A stretch of 64,000 bases of DNA from NCBI GenBank assembly GCA_018266835.1, contig JAFDZP010000002.1, forward strand, positions 843,302 to 907,301. Direction: 5' to 3'. The first letter of the stretch is position 1; each line of letters opens with the position of its first letter. Position numbers and translations under genes: made by a program. Of this stretch, positions 7,895 to 16,247 are shown piece after piece. The DNA comes from Bacteroidota bacterium. GTDB taxonomy: Bacteria > Bacteroidota > Ignavibacteria > Tepidaquicellales > Tepidaquicellaceae. The notes beneath the pieces are model-generated. The model saw only the letters and a program-made list of their open reading frames with translations, did no database searches and had not been told where the DNA came from.

Positions 7895-8854
7895 CTAATA
7901 CGGTCTGTACTTATTAAAAAAAGCCAGACGTTTTTTATGAACGTCCATATAAGAATTTGATACAGGAAGTATATGGAATCCGTCTTCCACGATGAGCTTC
8001 TCTGCCTGCGGAATATTGGTAGCAAGATATCCTGCATGGTGAAGCGTTACATCGGCATCGTGTTTGCCGTGGATTATCATCGTAGGACACTGGATTTTGC
8101 CAAGGTCGAAGTGCTCGATGTTTGAGTTCTGAATGATGTCATTTTCAAGTCCGGTCTTTCTTATGCCAATCGGACTCATGGATTTAATAAGATTGAATAT
8201 GTATGCAAGCTTGTCGTTGCTGTTCATGATGTTATTTGTTATTTCATCGATGCGTTTGGAGTCATAATCGCTTTCCATTTTCACCATGGATTTTACTACT
8301 GAGTAAGATGCATACTTGGCGAACACATTGTACAGCCATATTGTAGGATCGTTAAATGTAAGCTTTGATAAAACCTTTTCACTCTTTTTACCTGAGTTGA
8401 CGTAGTACTTCTGGCTTACGCATGATTCTAATACTAAAGCATAAACTCTGTCGGGATGTCTTATTGCAAACTGAAGAGCGATTGGTCCGCCGGTTGAGCT
8501 TGCTATAATACCTGTTCTTTTAACTTTGAAATGGTCAAGAAGATTGGCGAGGGCATCTGCCTGCTGTTCAAAAGTTCTGCCGACCGTTATGGGAGTTCTG
8601 AGATAACCCGGGCGTGACCATGAAAGAAAGCGATAGCCTCTGCCGATTAATCCGGGAAAATGCGCAAAGACCTGATCGTATCCGCCGGGTGAACCGTGAA
8701 TACCGGTGATGACAGGACCTTCGTTTCCCTTAACGGCGTACTCGATGCTTCCTGCAGGAGTGTCTACGACTTTGCTTCCGGCAACAAGCTGTCTTTCAAG
8801 CTCTTCTTTCCAGTTAAAATACCACACGGGCAATTTTGTTTGTGTTTGAACCAT
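7895..8854 (-). CDS. Alpha/beta-fold hydrolase
   Basis: This 319-residue hydrolase has the oxyanion segment GIHGSPGGYD near residue 55, a nucleophile elbow ASSTGG (Gly of the usual G-x-S-x-G replaced by Ala), a late HGKHDADVTLHHA strand giving the acid, and a final GFHILP histidine. The order Ser-Asp-His is canonical. It is the last gene of the minus-strand cluster that starts with tryptophan dioxygenase and follows AtuA after a 60-base gap. A role in hydrolysing a ring-cleavage product or an ester is plausible, but the substrate cannot be read from sequence; proline-iminopeptidase-like or epoxide-hydrolase-like enzymes are alternatives. Confidence 0.8.
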   Translation of the reverse strand: MVQTQTKLPVWYFNWKEELERQLVAGSKVVDTPAGSIEYAVKGNEGPVITGIHGSPGGYDQVFAHFPGLIGRGYRFLSWSRPGYLRTPITVGRTFEQQADALANLLDHFKVKRTGIIASSTGGPIALQFAIRHPDRVYALVLESCVSQKYYVNSGKKSEKVLSKLTFNDPTIWLYNVFAKYASYSVVKSMVKMESDYDSKRIDEITNNIMNSNDKLAYIFNLIKSMSPIGIRKTGLENDIIQNSNIEHFDLGKIQCPTMIIHGKHDADVTLHHAGYLATNIPQAEKLIVEDGFHILPVSNSYMDVHKKRLAFFNKYRPY

Positions 8855-8914
8855 ATTTTGGATTTTACAAGTTTATAAAATCCCCCTTAAAATATGTACT
8901 GCTTAGAATGAAAA

Positions 8915-10276
8915 TCAGATGTTCTCTACAATCACTTGCGGAGTAACTTCTGTCTTAGGTATTAAAGCAGGCCAGTAAGCAACAACATCTGAAGGTTTTG
9001 GTCTGCCTCCGGCAAATCCCGTAACTCCGGGAGGGCCGGTTAAAATCAATGGTGCTAATTCTTTACCAAAGCGCTCAACTGAATATTTATCAGATGAACG
9101 GACTGAAAATCTTAATACAACTTCATTGGGTTCGTCTATCTTTCTTGCGATTGGTCCGTGACATGCATTGTATCCCTGAAACTCAGCGCGGACTTCATCG
9201 AACTTAAGTCCTAAGTCATCGAGCCTTGTTCTTAAAATCTTATCGGCTGCTTCTGCTTTTTCAAGAGCATCGGGCCAGCTGTAAGTTAATGAACCTGAAG
9301 CTGAATATCCATCTGAATAAGACATGGATACTTTATAGAAAGGGGTTGCAGGTAATCCTTTAACGTTGTAAACTCTTACTTTGTTTTCGCCGACATCTTC
9401 TAAATGAATGGAAGTAAAGTCTGCGATGCAGTCAGGAGTAATGTAATCTTTCGGGTCGCCGATTTCATAACAGAGCTGTTCGCTTACTGTATCGATTGAA
9501 ACAAGGCCGCCTGTATTTTCGTGCTTGGTAATAATAACTTCTCCGTTAGGATAAGCTTCTGCAATCGGGAAACCAATGCGTGCTAAATCTGGAATTGACT
9601 GCCAGTCACCGGTGAAATTACCGCCTGATGCCTGTCCGCCGCATTCGAGAATGTGGCCTGCAACTGTTCCGGCTGCCATAAGGTCGAAGTTGTTCATATC
9701 CCAGCCAAACTCATAAATCATCGGAGCAAGAGTTAAACCTGTATCGGTAACTCTGCCCGTAATAACTATATCTGCTCCCTGTTTTAAACACTCAACAACA
9801 GGAGCTGCGCCGAAATAAACATTGGCGCTTAATACTTTATCTTTAACTGTTTTTACGCTGTCACCGGATTCCATGTTCTTTAATTCAACACCTTTGCTTA
9901 CTAATTCATCAATGTTATCTAATATGTTATCACCCATTACTACACCGATTTTCAAATCCTTTATGCCGAGCTTTTTAGCTACTTCAAAAATAGCATCTCT
10001 GCAAGCAGTCGGGTTTACGCCGCCGCCGTTTGTAATGACTTTGATTCCCTTTTCTTTAATAACGGGGAGCATACGCTCCATTAAAGCAGGAATATCACGT
10101 GCATATCCGAATCTCGGGTCTTTAAGTTTTTGTTTTTGGAGAATAGACATTGTAACCTCAGCGAGGTAGTCCATCATAATGTAATCAACAGGTCCGCCGG
10201 TTGCCTGATTCATAGGGGCATCGATTAAATCGCCCCAAAATCCCTGGCCTGACGCTATACGTATTTTATCTTTCAT
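8915..10276 (-). CDS. AtuA-family (DUF1446) protein
   Basis: The 453-residue product is a full-length DUF1446/AtuA domain, with the opening RIASGQGFWGD, the DYLAEVTM segment, NGGGVNPTACRDAI and the ADIVITGRVTDTGLTLAP core. The founding member is encoded in the acyclic terpene utilisation cluster of Pseudomonas, where its chemical step is unclear; many homologues sit beside acyl-CoA carboxylases or hydrolases. Here it lies between an aldehyde dehydrogenase and an alpha/beta hydrolase, with gaps of 110 and 60 bases. Gap sizes suggest one transcript or a short one with internal promoters. No terpene genes are nearby, so a terpene role is not implied. Confidence 0.85.
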   Translation of the reverse strand: MKDKIRIASGQGFWGDLIDAPMNQATGGPVDYIMMDYLAEVTMSILQKQKLKDPRFGYARDIPALMERMLPVIKEKGIKVITNGGGVNPTACRDAIFEVAKKLGIKDLKIGVVMGDNILDNIDELVSKGVELKNMESGDSVKTVKDKVLSANVYFGAAPVVECLKQGADIVITGRVTDTGLTLAPMIYEFGWDMNNFDLMAAGTVAGHILECGGQASGGNFTGDWQSIPDLARIGFPIAEAYPNGEVIITKHENTGGLVSIDTVSEQLCYEIGDPKDYITPDCIADFTSIHLEDVGENKVRVYNVKGLPATPFYKVSMSYSDGYSASGSLTYSWPDALEKAEAADKILRTRLDDLGLKFDEVRAEFQGYNACHGPIARKIDEPNEVVLRFSVRSSDKYSVERFGKELAPLILTGPPGVTGFAGGRPKPSDVVAYWPALIPKTEVTPQVIVENI

Positions 10277-10386
10277 TTACTATTTAGAGTGTACAATTCG
10301 TTCGGAAAATAGAAATTTAAATCATTATTAACAATTTAATAAATAATATACACTTATTTTGCAGAAAAACGTAGTGGTGAGACTAT

Positions 10387-11844
10387 CTATTGAAATTTAA
10401 TGGTAACATTCTTGGGTTCGGTAAAGAAACGAAGTGCTTCCAGTCCGCCTTCACGGCCGACTCCGGAGTTTTTAACGCCGCCGAATGGAGTACGAAGGTC
10501 ACGCTGCATCCAGCAGTTAACCCATACAATACCTGATTTGAGTTTTTGTGAGATTCTTTGAGCGCGGGAGAGATTTTCAGTCCAGATAACTGAAGCAAGT
10601 CCGTACTGAGTTGAGTTTGCCATCATAAGAACTTCTTCCTCAGATTCAAACGGCATTATTGTAACTACGGGACCGAAGATTTCTTCCTGATTTGTTCTGC
10701 ATCCGTAAGAAAGGTTTTCAATGATAGTAGGATGTATAAACCATCCGTCTTTACATCTTTTATTTGAAGAAGTGAAATCACCTGCATGATTTCCGCCGCA
10801 TAAAATATTACCGCCCTCTTCTTTTGCTAAATCTATGTAGGATAGGATTTTTCTGTAATGCATTTCAGATACGATAGCTCCCTGCTGAGTTTTTTCATCA
10901 TTAGGGTCTCCGAGTCTTAATGCTTTAGTTCTTTCAACAAAGTCTTTTTTAAACTTATTATATATGCTCTTATGAATAAAAATTCTTGACCCGCATAAAC
11001 AAATTTCGCCTTGATTTGAGAATGAAGAGCGAAGAGTTGTATCGAGCATTTTGTTGTAATCACAGTCATCGAAAATAATGACAGGATTTTTACCTCCGAG
11101 TTCAAGAGATAATTTCTTAAACATGGGTGCAGCAACTCGCGCTATATCTGCTCCCGTTGATGTTCCTCCTGTGAAAGTTATTGCTTTAATTCCGGGATGA
11201 TGTGTGATTGCAGCACCGACTTTTCCGCCCAGACCGTGAACGATGTTTAAAACTCCTTCAGGCATTCCTGCTTTAATGCAGATTTGCGAAAGAAGATATG
11301 CAGTGTACGGAGTTACTTCAGACGGCTTTGCAATAACGCAATTTCCGGCGGCTAAAGCGGGAGCGATTTTCCATGTGAATAAATATAAAGGAAGATTCCA
11401 TGGAGAGATTGCGCCGATAACTCCGATTGGCTGACGTAAAGTATAATTTAAAGTATTGTTATCTGTTAAATGTGATTCGCTTGCAAAATGAAGTATTGCG
11501 GTTGCGAAGAACTTAAAGTTCTTTACTGCTCTGGGAATATCAACTTCTCTTGCAAGAGAAACAGGTTTGCCGTTATCTTTGCTTTCAGCGGCAGCAAACT
11601 TATCCAGGTTAGCTAAAATTAATTGCGAGACCTTTAATAAAATTTTCGAACGCTCTTCATTAGTCATTGAAGACCATTTTTCAAAAGCGTTTTCAGCAGC
11701 TTCATATGCAAGGTCAACATCATGTTCGTCGGAATCGGGAATTAACGAATACACTTTTCCTGTTGCCGGCTCAAAATTATTGAGATATTTTTTTGATACA
11801 GGCAGAACAAGTTTTCCGTTAATATAATTTTTAAGTTTCTCCAT
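10387..11844 (-). CDS. Aldehyde dehydrogenase, 2-aminomuconate/2-hydroxymuconate-semialdehyde type
   Basis: This 485-residue ALDH carries the NAD-binding segments SPWNLPLYL and FTGGTSTGADIA, the general base Glu248 in LELGGKNP, and the catalytic Cys282 in NQGEICLCGSRIF. The ICLCGSRIF form is typical of the ALDH8A1/AMSDH/HMSDH subgroup, which oxidises semialdehydes produced by ring cleavage of 3-hydroxyanthranilate or catechols. Its position in a cluster headed by tryptophan 2,3-dioxygenase favours the aminomuconate branch of tryptophan catabolism. It lies 31 bases after DUF4286. Substrate choice is inferred from subgroup and context only. Confidence 0.85.
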   Translation of the reverse strand: MEKLKNYINGKLVLPVSKKYLNNFEPATGKVYSLIPDSDEHDVDLAYEAAENAFEKWSSMTNEERSKILLKVSQLILANLDKFAAAESKDNGKPVSLAREVDIPRAVKNFKFFATAILHFASESHLTDNNTLNYTLRQPIGVIGAISPWNLPLYLFTWKIAPALAAGNCVIAKPSEVTPYTAYLLSQICIKAGMPEGVLNIVHGLGGKVGAAITHHPGIKAITFTGGTSTGADIARVAAPMFKKLSLELGGKNPVIIFDDCDYNKMLDTTLRSSFSNQGEICLCGSRIFIHKSIYNKFKKDFVERTKALRLGDPNDEKTQQGAIVSEMHYRKILSYIDLAKEEGGNILCGGNHAGDFTSSNKRCKDGWFIHPTIIENLSYGCRTNQEEIFGPVVTIMPFESEEEVLMMANSTQYGLASVIWTENLSRAQRISQKLKSGIVWVNCWMQRDLRTPFGGVKNSGVGREGGLEALRFFTEPKNVTIKFQ

Positions 11845-11875
11845 TAAATGCTTTAGTAAAAATTAATCAACTGTT

Positions 11876-12181
11876 TCAATCTACTGTTTCTAACACTGTT
11901 CTGAATGCATGAAATTTTCCGGCATATCTTTCGATAGTTTCTTTCTGAAGCTTATCGGAAAATTCTCGCTGGTATTTTTCAAGGTCATCCAAAGAATTTA
12001 AGGAATACTGGATTGCATATGTAACTCCGACTTCAGGAGAAGGTGTTACTAATTTAAAAATTCGGTGCTCGACAAAAAGTCCTGTGGCTAAAACATCAGG
12101 AATGTGAGTAGTTTTCATCCACTCAAGCCATTCAAGATGAATATTTTCGTCAACGCTTAATGTTACGTTATAAATTATCAT
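11876..12181 (-). CDS. DUF4286 family protein
   Basis: I place the start at the ATG at 12181 (MIIYNVTLSVDENIHLEWLE), giving 101 residues, which is the usual DUF4286 length; a longer frame reaching 12304 would run far into the preceding SDR gene. The family is a small ferredoxin-like-fold protein common in Bacteroidota with no established function; the IPDVLATGLF and TYAIQYSL stretches are typical. It is 10 bases downstream of the SDR gene and 31 bases upstream of the aldehyde dehydrogenase, so it belongs to the tryptophan-catabolism-like operon. Its fold resembles small monooxygenase or EthD-like proteins, but no active-site claim is possible. Confidence 0.8.
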   Translation of the reverse strand: MIIYNVTLSVDENIHLEWLEWMKTTHIPDVLATGLFVEHRIFKLVTPSPEVGVTYAIQYSLNSLDDLEKYQREFSDKLQKETIERYAGKFHAFRTVLETVD

Positions 12182-12191
12182 TTTAAAATTT

Positions 12192-12980
12192 TTATAAGTT
12201 TCCTGTTCTTCCGCCATCGACGGGAACATTGATTCCGTTAATATAAGCAGCGGCAGGTGATGCAAGGAATGCAACTGCGTTAGCAATTTCTTCCGGCTTG
12301 GCAAATCGATGCAAAGGTATTTCAGATTTCATTTCTTCTTCGATTTCTTCAATCGGTTTGCCTGATGCTTTAGATTTGTTGTCGATGATTGTTTCGAGTC
12401 TTCCTGTTAACGTTGCTCCAGGAAGAACATTATTAACTGTAATTCCGAATTTGCCTAATTCGTTCGCAAGAGTTTTTGACCAGTTAGCAACTGCACCGCG
12501 GATTGTATTCGATACTCCGAGATTAGCCAATGGAATTTTAACAGAAGTTGAAATTATATTAATAATTCTTCCATAGCCCTCACTTTTCATTCCTTCAACT
12601 AATGCCTGAACGAGGATGTGGTTGCAGATAAGATGATTTGAGAATGCGGAAAGAAATTCACTTGAATCGGCCTTAATAATCTTGCCGCCTTTGGGTCCGC
12701 CTGTATTATTAACAAGAATATGGAACGGAGGATTTGATTCCTGGTAATGATGCAATATAACTTTTAAGTAATCGGGAGTAGCGTAATCAGCTACTATACA
12801 ATGATGTTTTTGATTTCCCATATTAGGAAGCTCTTTCACAACTGTATTTAATGACTCTTCATTTCTTGCAAGCAGAGTAACGTTTGCGCCGAGCGCTGCA
12901 AGTTCCATAGCCGAAGCTTTGCCGATTCCCTGCGTGCTTCCGCAGACAAGAGCATTTTTTCCTGTAAGATCTAAGTTCAT
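12192..12980 (-). CDS. Short-chain dehydrogenase/reductase-like protein lacking the YxxxK pair
   Basis: The 262-residue protein has a normal SDR Rossmann N-terminus (CGSTQGIGKASA, NNTGG near residue 91) and an ordinary C-terminus (PVDGG). The catalytic Ser144 lies in NIISTS, but 13 residues later, where Tyr is expected, there is Ser157, and the Lys is Arg161 (SNTIR instead of YxxxK). It may have altered chemistry or a binding role, although a subset of SDRs is known to lack the tyrosine. It stands second in the minus-strand cluster, 24 bases after tryptophan dioxygenase and 10 bases before DUF4286. Ordinary annotation would call it a 3-oxoacyl-ACP-reductase-like SDR. Confidence 0.85.
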   Translation of the reverse strand: MNLDLTGKNALVCGSTQGIGKASAMELAALGANVTLLARNEESLNTVVKELPNMGNQKHHCIVADYATPDYLKVILHHYQESNPPFHILVNNTGGPKGGKIIKADSSEFLSAFSNHLICNHILVQALVEGMKSEGYGRIINIISTSVKIPLANLGVSNTIRGAVANWSKTLANELGKFGITVNNVLPGATLTGRLETIIDNKSKASGKPIEEIEEEMKSEIPLHRFAKPEEIANAVAFLASPAAAYINGINVPVDGGRTGNL

Positions 12981-13004
12981 GTTATTATCATTTACTTTTG
13001 AATT

Positions 13005-14093
13005 CTACTTTTGATAGTAAAATCCAAGCTCTTTCAAAATATCTTTTGGAAGTTGGGGCAGCTCGGAACGCGGAATTAAATAAGTTGAAAGGTTAAATAA
13101 ATCTACAAACACTCTGTGTTTCTCTATAGTAGCCATCAGATAATGCTGGCCTGATGAACCACCTGTACCTATTTTAACTCCAATCATTCTATGCACCATA
13201 ATTGCATGACGGTAACGCCAGATTGTGAAGTTTTCATCCATCTCAACAATTGCTGTAAGGAATTGGAATGGAGTAAATAAAATCGGTTCATCTCTGTATA
13301 AATTTATAAATAGCGCTGAGAGGGTTGCTTTGAACGAAAGCCTCTTCTCGCCTTTAGCAATTAAATCGTTATGATATTTTTCATCGAAGAGAGAAAGGAA
13401 ACTCTCTTTAGTCTTGGCAAAATTTTCCAACTGGCTTTGCTTTTTCTCCGGAGTTAATGATTCGTTGTTAGATATAATTTTTTCTTCATGTGAAAGCATG
13501 TCATCAACAGCCTGATGGTATTTTTTCCAGAAGTCAAAGTTTTCTGTTTTAATGAATGGTATTCTCTCCAGCCATTTTTCAATTAAATCAAAAAGACTTT
13601 CTGTTACCGCTCCGATTTTTTCTTTATGCTCGGGCTTTAATGTGTTGTCAAAATCTTTGCTGTTATATTTTAATCTTTCTTCTCTTTTGAGACCTAGGTT
13701 ATTCTCTATTGTACGGAACTGGAAGCTCTGAAATCCTGATGCGGGAACCAAGTAATCCCGGAAGTCAAGAAAATCCAATGGAGTCATAGTCTCAAGCACG
13801 TGCAATTGCTCAATCATGATTTTCTGAATTTCAGTAATGCGGTTTATTCTTGAAAGCGCTCTTGAAAGATTTCTTTCATCTATAAAATCGTTGCTGAATA
13901 TTTTTATCACATCCTCAAGTTCGAATAAAATCTGCTTGAACCAGAGCTCGTAGGTCTGATGTATTATGATAAACAGCATTTCATCATGTGCGTGATCTTT
14001 GTATTCATCACTTTTCAGATTTTGCGCATCGAGTAATTTATCGAGTGAAAGATAATCGGCGTAATAAACCGGCGGATATAAGTCTTTTTTCAT
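13005..14093 (-). CDS. kynA: Tryptophan 2,3-dioxygenase
   Basis: This 362-residue haem enzyme opens the indole ring of L-tryptophan to N-formylkynurenine, the first step of the kynurenine pathway. Recognisable segments are HDEMLFIIIHQTYELWFKQ (distal pocket), FQSFQFRTIENNLG, and RYRHAIMVHRMIGVKIGTGG followed by SSGQHYL, which include the substrate-binding Arg and the proximal histidine region. A central insertion (about residues 155-230) makes it longer than the roughly 280-residue proteobacterial form. It is the first gene of the minus-strand cluster. No formamidase, kynureninase or kynurenine monooxygenase gene occurs in the window. Confidence 0.92.
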   Translation of the reverse strand: MKKDLYPPVYYADYLSLDKLLDAQNLKSDEYKDHAHDEMLFIIIHQTYELWFKQILFELEDVIKIFSNDFIDERNLSRALSRINRITEIQKIMIEQLHVLETMTPLDFLDFRDYLVPASGFQSFQFRTIENNLGLKREERLKYNSKDFDNTLKPEHKEKIGAVTESLFDLIEKWLERIPFIKTENFDFWKKYHQAVDDMLSHEEKIISNNESLTPEKKQSQLENFAKTKESFLSLFDEKYHNDLIAKGEKRLSFKATLSALFINLYRDEPILFTPFQFLTAIVEMDENFTIWRYRHAIMVHRMIGVKIGTGGSSGQHYLMATIEKHRVFVDLFNLSTYLIPRSELPQLPKDILKELGFYYQK

Positions 14094-14174
14094 AAGGATA
14101 AAAATAGAAATTAAAACTTATAATTAATAGATAACAAAATTTGTATAGGCAGGTTGGAAGAGTGAGTGTTTCTT

Positions 14175-14278
14175 GGGGCGCCGCGTCCCGCTGGAAGCGG
14201 GACACGGACGCAACAGCGGAATTGAAGGATTCAATTCCGCTGTTGCGCCGTCTGTTCCTGCGGAACAGGCGGCGCCCC
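14175..14278. repeat. GC-rich cloverleaf-forming element (104 nt)
   Basis: A perfect 10-bp closing stem (14175-14184 with 14269-14278) encloses three hairpins: 8 bp with loop GGA (14185-14203), 18 bp with loop GGA plus 4 bp beyond one bulged A (14204-14251), and 7 bp with loop TGC (14252-14268). Almost every base is paired. It is much richer in G and C than its surroundings. It lies downstream of the TfoX-like gene, so it may also terminate that transcript. Confidence 0.85.
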
Positions 14279-14289
14279 GTTTTCGAAAA

Positions 14290-15045
14290 TTATTTTTTCT
14301 TTTTTACCTTATTGTAATGCTCTATTACTTTAGAATAATCAAACTTTGCAGCTTTTATCATGTGTTTGTCAAAGACACTTAAAGGAAAATCTTCAAGTGA
14401 TTTGAAATTAACACATCCCTTCTGAAATTTTGCTTTTTTAAGTTTGGATTTCAAATCTGCATAAAGCTCCGGATTCGCGTAAATTGCCATTGAATGAAAC
14501 GTGTAGCCTGACTTTGTTTTTGCGACACCATATTTGAAAACACCAAGCTGATTAAAAACGAATCCTTTTGTTCCCATAATTTTTCCCTCACCCATTTTTA
14601 CATTCTTATCATTTTTGGAAATTATTTTCCCAAGCTTTTCTAAAACATCTACATCGGATGTTGATGGGGTCTGTGTAGATTCTTTTTTTCCTTTCTGCAT
14701 TTTTTTCTTTTTAGCTGAAACTTTTGCTTTGGGATTATATTCCAGGCAAAGGTCAATCCAGTATTTTAGTTCGGAATCTTTATCAAGATTTTTTAAATCT
14801 ACAAACACAAAACCAACCATTGGCTTGCCTGTAAAATCCATCGGCTGCGCACCCTTTTTCTTTAACGCTGCTTCATAATTATCAGGACCAATACGAGCCA
14901 TCAGTCTTTCTTTTTCAACTCCCATACACATTTTATCATTAACTATAAAGCATAATCCACCCATCATTTTTTTCCCAATAAACTTTACTTTTTTTGCCTT
15001 TAGAATTTTTTCAATTCTCTCTGCAAGGTTTTCATTGTAAGCCAT
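14290..15045 (-). CDS. TfoX N-terminal domain protein with C-terminal DUF1801-like domain
   Basis: Residues 1-105 form a TfoX N-terminal-like domain (KKMMGGLCFIVNDKMCMGV, then ARIGPDNYEAAL). A Lys-rich linker follows at about 108-130, and residues 135-245 resemble DUF1801/YdhG-type domains, with the KGCVNFKSLEDFPLSVFDK segment. The Escherichia coli relative TfoX (Sxy) activates competence genes, but stand-alone TfoX-N proteins in other phyla have no proven role, so a competence function is not implied. The fusion of the two domains in 251 residues is clear from the linker. It follows the DUF1579 gene by 3 bases at the end of a minus-strand set. Confidence 0.75.
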   Translation of the reverse strand: MAYNENLAERIEKILKAKKVKFIGKKMMGGLCFIVNDKMCMGVEKERLMARIGPDNYEAALKKKGAQPMDFTGKPMVGFVFVDLKNLDKDSELKYWIDLCLEYNPKAKVSAKKKKMQKGKKESTQTPSTSDVDVLEKLGKIISKNDKNVKMGEGKIMGTKGFVFNQLGVFKYGVAKTKSGYTFHSMAIYANPELYADLKSKLKKAKFQKGCVNFKSLEDFPLSVFDKHMIKAAKFDYSKVIEHYNKVKKKK

Positions 15046-15048
15046 ATT

Positions 15049-15621
15049 TTATTCTATTTTTGTAGAGGTTACTTCTACCATTTTGTTTTCAGAGCCGTCA
15101 GGTTTTATAAAAATTATATTCATCTTTCTTTCATTTAAATCTGATAAATCGAATACGAATTTAAAATCCATTTTCATTTTCATAGCCGGGTCTTCTTCAG
15201 TTCCTTTCAGTGTCATAATTTTTGTAGAGGCGTCATAATCTCCCTCTGCAGAAATAGAATATGTTCCCATTCCGTCAATAGAAAATAGTGTATACTTATT
15301 TTTTCTTTTGTCGTAACCTAAAATCATCAATACTTCCGTATCCATTCCCATTATTTTTCCTACGCTTTTAACCTGTATAAACCTTCCTCCTATTATTGAT
15401 TCTGTTATACCTGAGCCTTCACCATCCATTGATTGGCCCGGAGCAAAATAGAACTTTATTTTTTGTTTAAATTTTCCTGCCATATCCGTAAGAAGTTTAT
15501 GCTCGGGACCCGGTGCTGCCATCTTCATTGCCTCTTCCATATTCATTTCCTGGGCTGAAAGAGATATTGCAAATAATAATATAATAAGTGTTAGAATTTT
15601 TTTTATTTTCATATTAAGCAT
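15049..15621 (-). CDS. Exported DUF1579 family protein
   Basis: The 190-residue product begins with a signal peptide (MKIKKILTLIILLFAISLSA cut before QEM) and continues as a DUF1579 domain: KLLTDMAGKFK, GITESIIGGRFIQV, LGYDKRKNKYTLFSIDGMG and the TLKGTEEDP strand. The family is a lipocalin-like beta-barrel of unknown role. A second ATG at 15612 would give a tidier signal peptide and start 2 bases after the DUF4199 stop region; the longer start at 15621 overlaps that gene by 8 bases. Either way the two are translationally coupled. Confidence 0.8.
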   Translation of the reverse strand: MLNMKIKKILTLIILLFAISLSAQEMNMEEAMKMAAPGPEHKLLTDMAGKFKQKIKFYFAPGQSMDGEGSGITESIIGGRFIQVKSVGKIMGMDTEVLMILGYDKRKNKYTLFSIDGMGTYSISAEGDYDASTKIMTLKGTEEDPAMKMKMDFKFVFDLSDLNERKMNIIFIKPDGSENKMVEVTSTKIE

Positions 15622-16150
15622 TTTGAGTTTTAGCAGGTTTTCTTTTAAGAATAAAAGATGAAATTAGTGAAATTACTATTCCGATTAAAAAGACGGTTGC
15701 AAACATTATAAATGCGTTAAATGGAATATTTGTAAATAGTTCTCTGTTTGCTTCCAATTCGGCAAGATGAGCATCAATAACTTCTTTTGATTGACCGCTT
15801 TGCAGATATGAACGTTTGCAAAAATCCATCATTTCATTTGCAAAATTTGGATATATGAATTTGTAGAGAATAATTGTAAAAAGTCCAAATATAAAAGAGG
15901 CTATAAAGGAAATAAACAGTCCTGTAAGAAATGCTTTCCCAAATGTAATTGAACCTCCCAGCTCAGTATCGCGGTAAGAACGGATTCCGAAAAATACAAA
16001 GAGCATGGATAAAATCATTGTGGTGTAACCAATAATTTCACTTGTCTGAAAAAAGAATTTCTGGTTTTGAAAAAAAGCAAAAGGAATATAAAAAATGACT
16101 GCTAAAATAATACCGGCAAGCAGTCCGTACTTTAAAGAAGGTCTTCCCAT
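15614..16150 (-). CDS. DUF4199 family membrane protein
   Basis: This 178-residue protein has four hydrophobic helices (about 8-28, 38-55, 72-98 and 148-170) in the DUF4199 arrangement, with GIRSYRDTELGGSITFGKAF as the family core and a soluble loop of about 45 residues before the last helix. The family is common in Bacteroidota, often beside glycosyltransferases or small regulators, and its function is unknown. It overlaps the DUF1579 gene by 8 bases and follows the LuxR-type regulator after a 97-base gap. Confidence 0.85.
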   Translation of the reverse strand: MGRPSLKYGLLAGIILAVIFYIPFAFFQNQKFFFQTSEIIGYTTMILSMLFVFFGIRSYRDTELGGSITFGKAFLTGLFISFIASFIFGLFTIILYKFIYPNFANEMMDFCKRSYLQSGQSKEVIDAHLAELEANRELFTNIPFNAFIMFATVFLIGIVISLISSFILKRKPAKTQNA

Positions 16151-16247
16151 ATAATTTTAAATTTTTTATACAAAAATACATAGTTTCAGGCGTGAATGCA
16201 TCACCCTAAAGTATGATTTTATTAAAAATCACCCTAAATAAGGACTT

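Noticed and set aside
14175..14278. tRNA gene suggested by the cloverleaf shape
   Set aside because: The arms do not match tRNA dimensions (18-bp middle stem, 3-base loops), and no T-loop, D-loop or anticodon context is present.
14173..14382. A 69-residue plus-strand frame starting with MGRRVPLEAG
   Set aside because: It uses a TTG start and lies over the cloverleaf element and the end of the TfoX-like gene; its codons follow the hairpin sequence, so it is a shadow.
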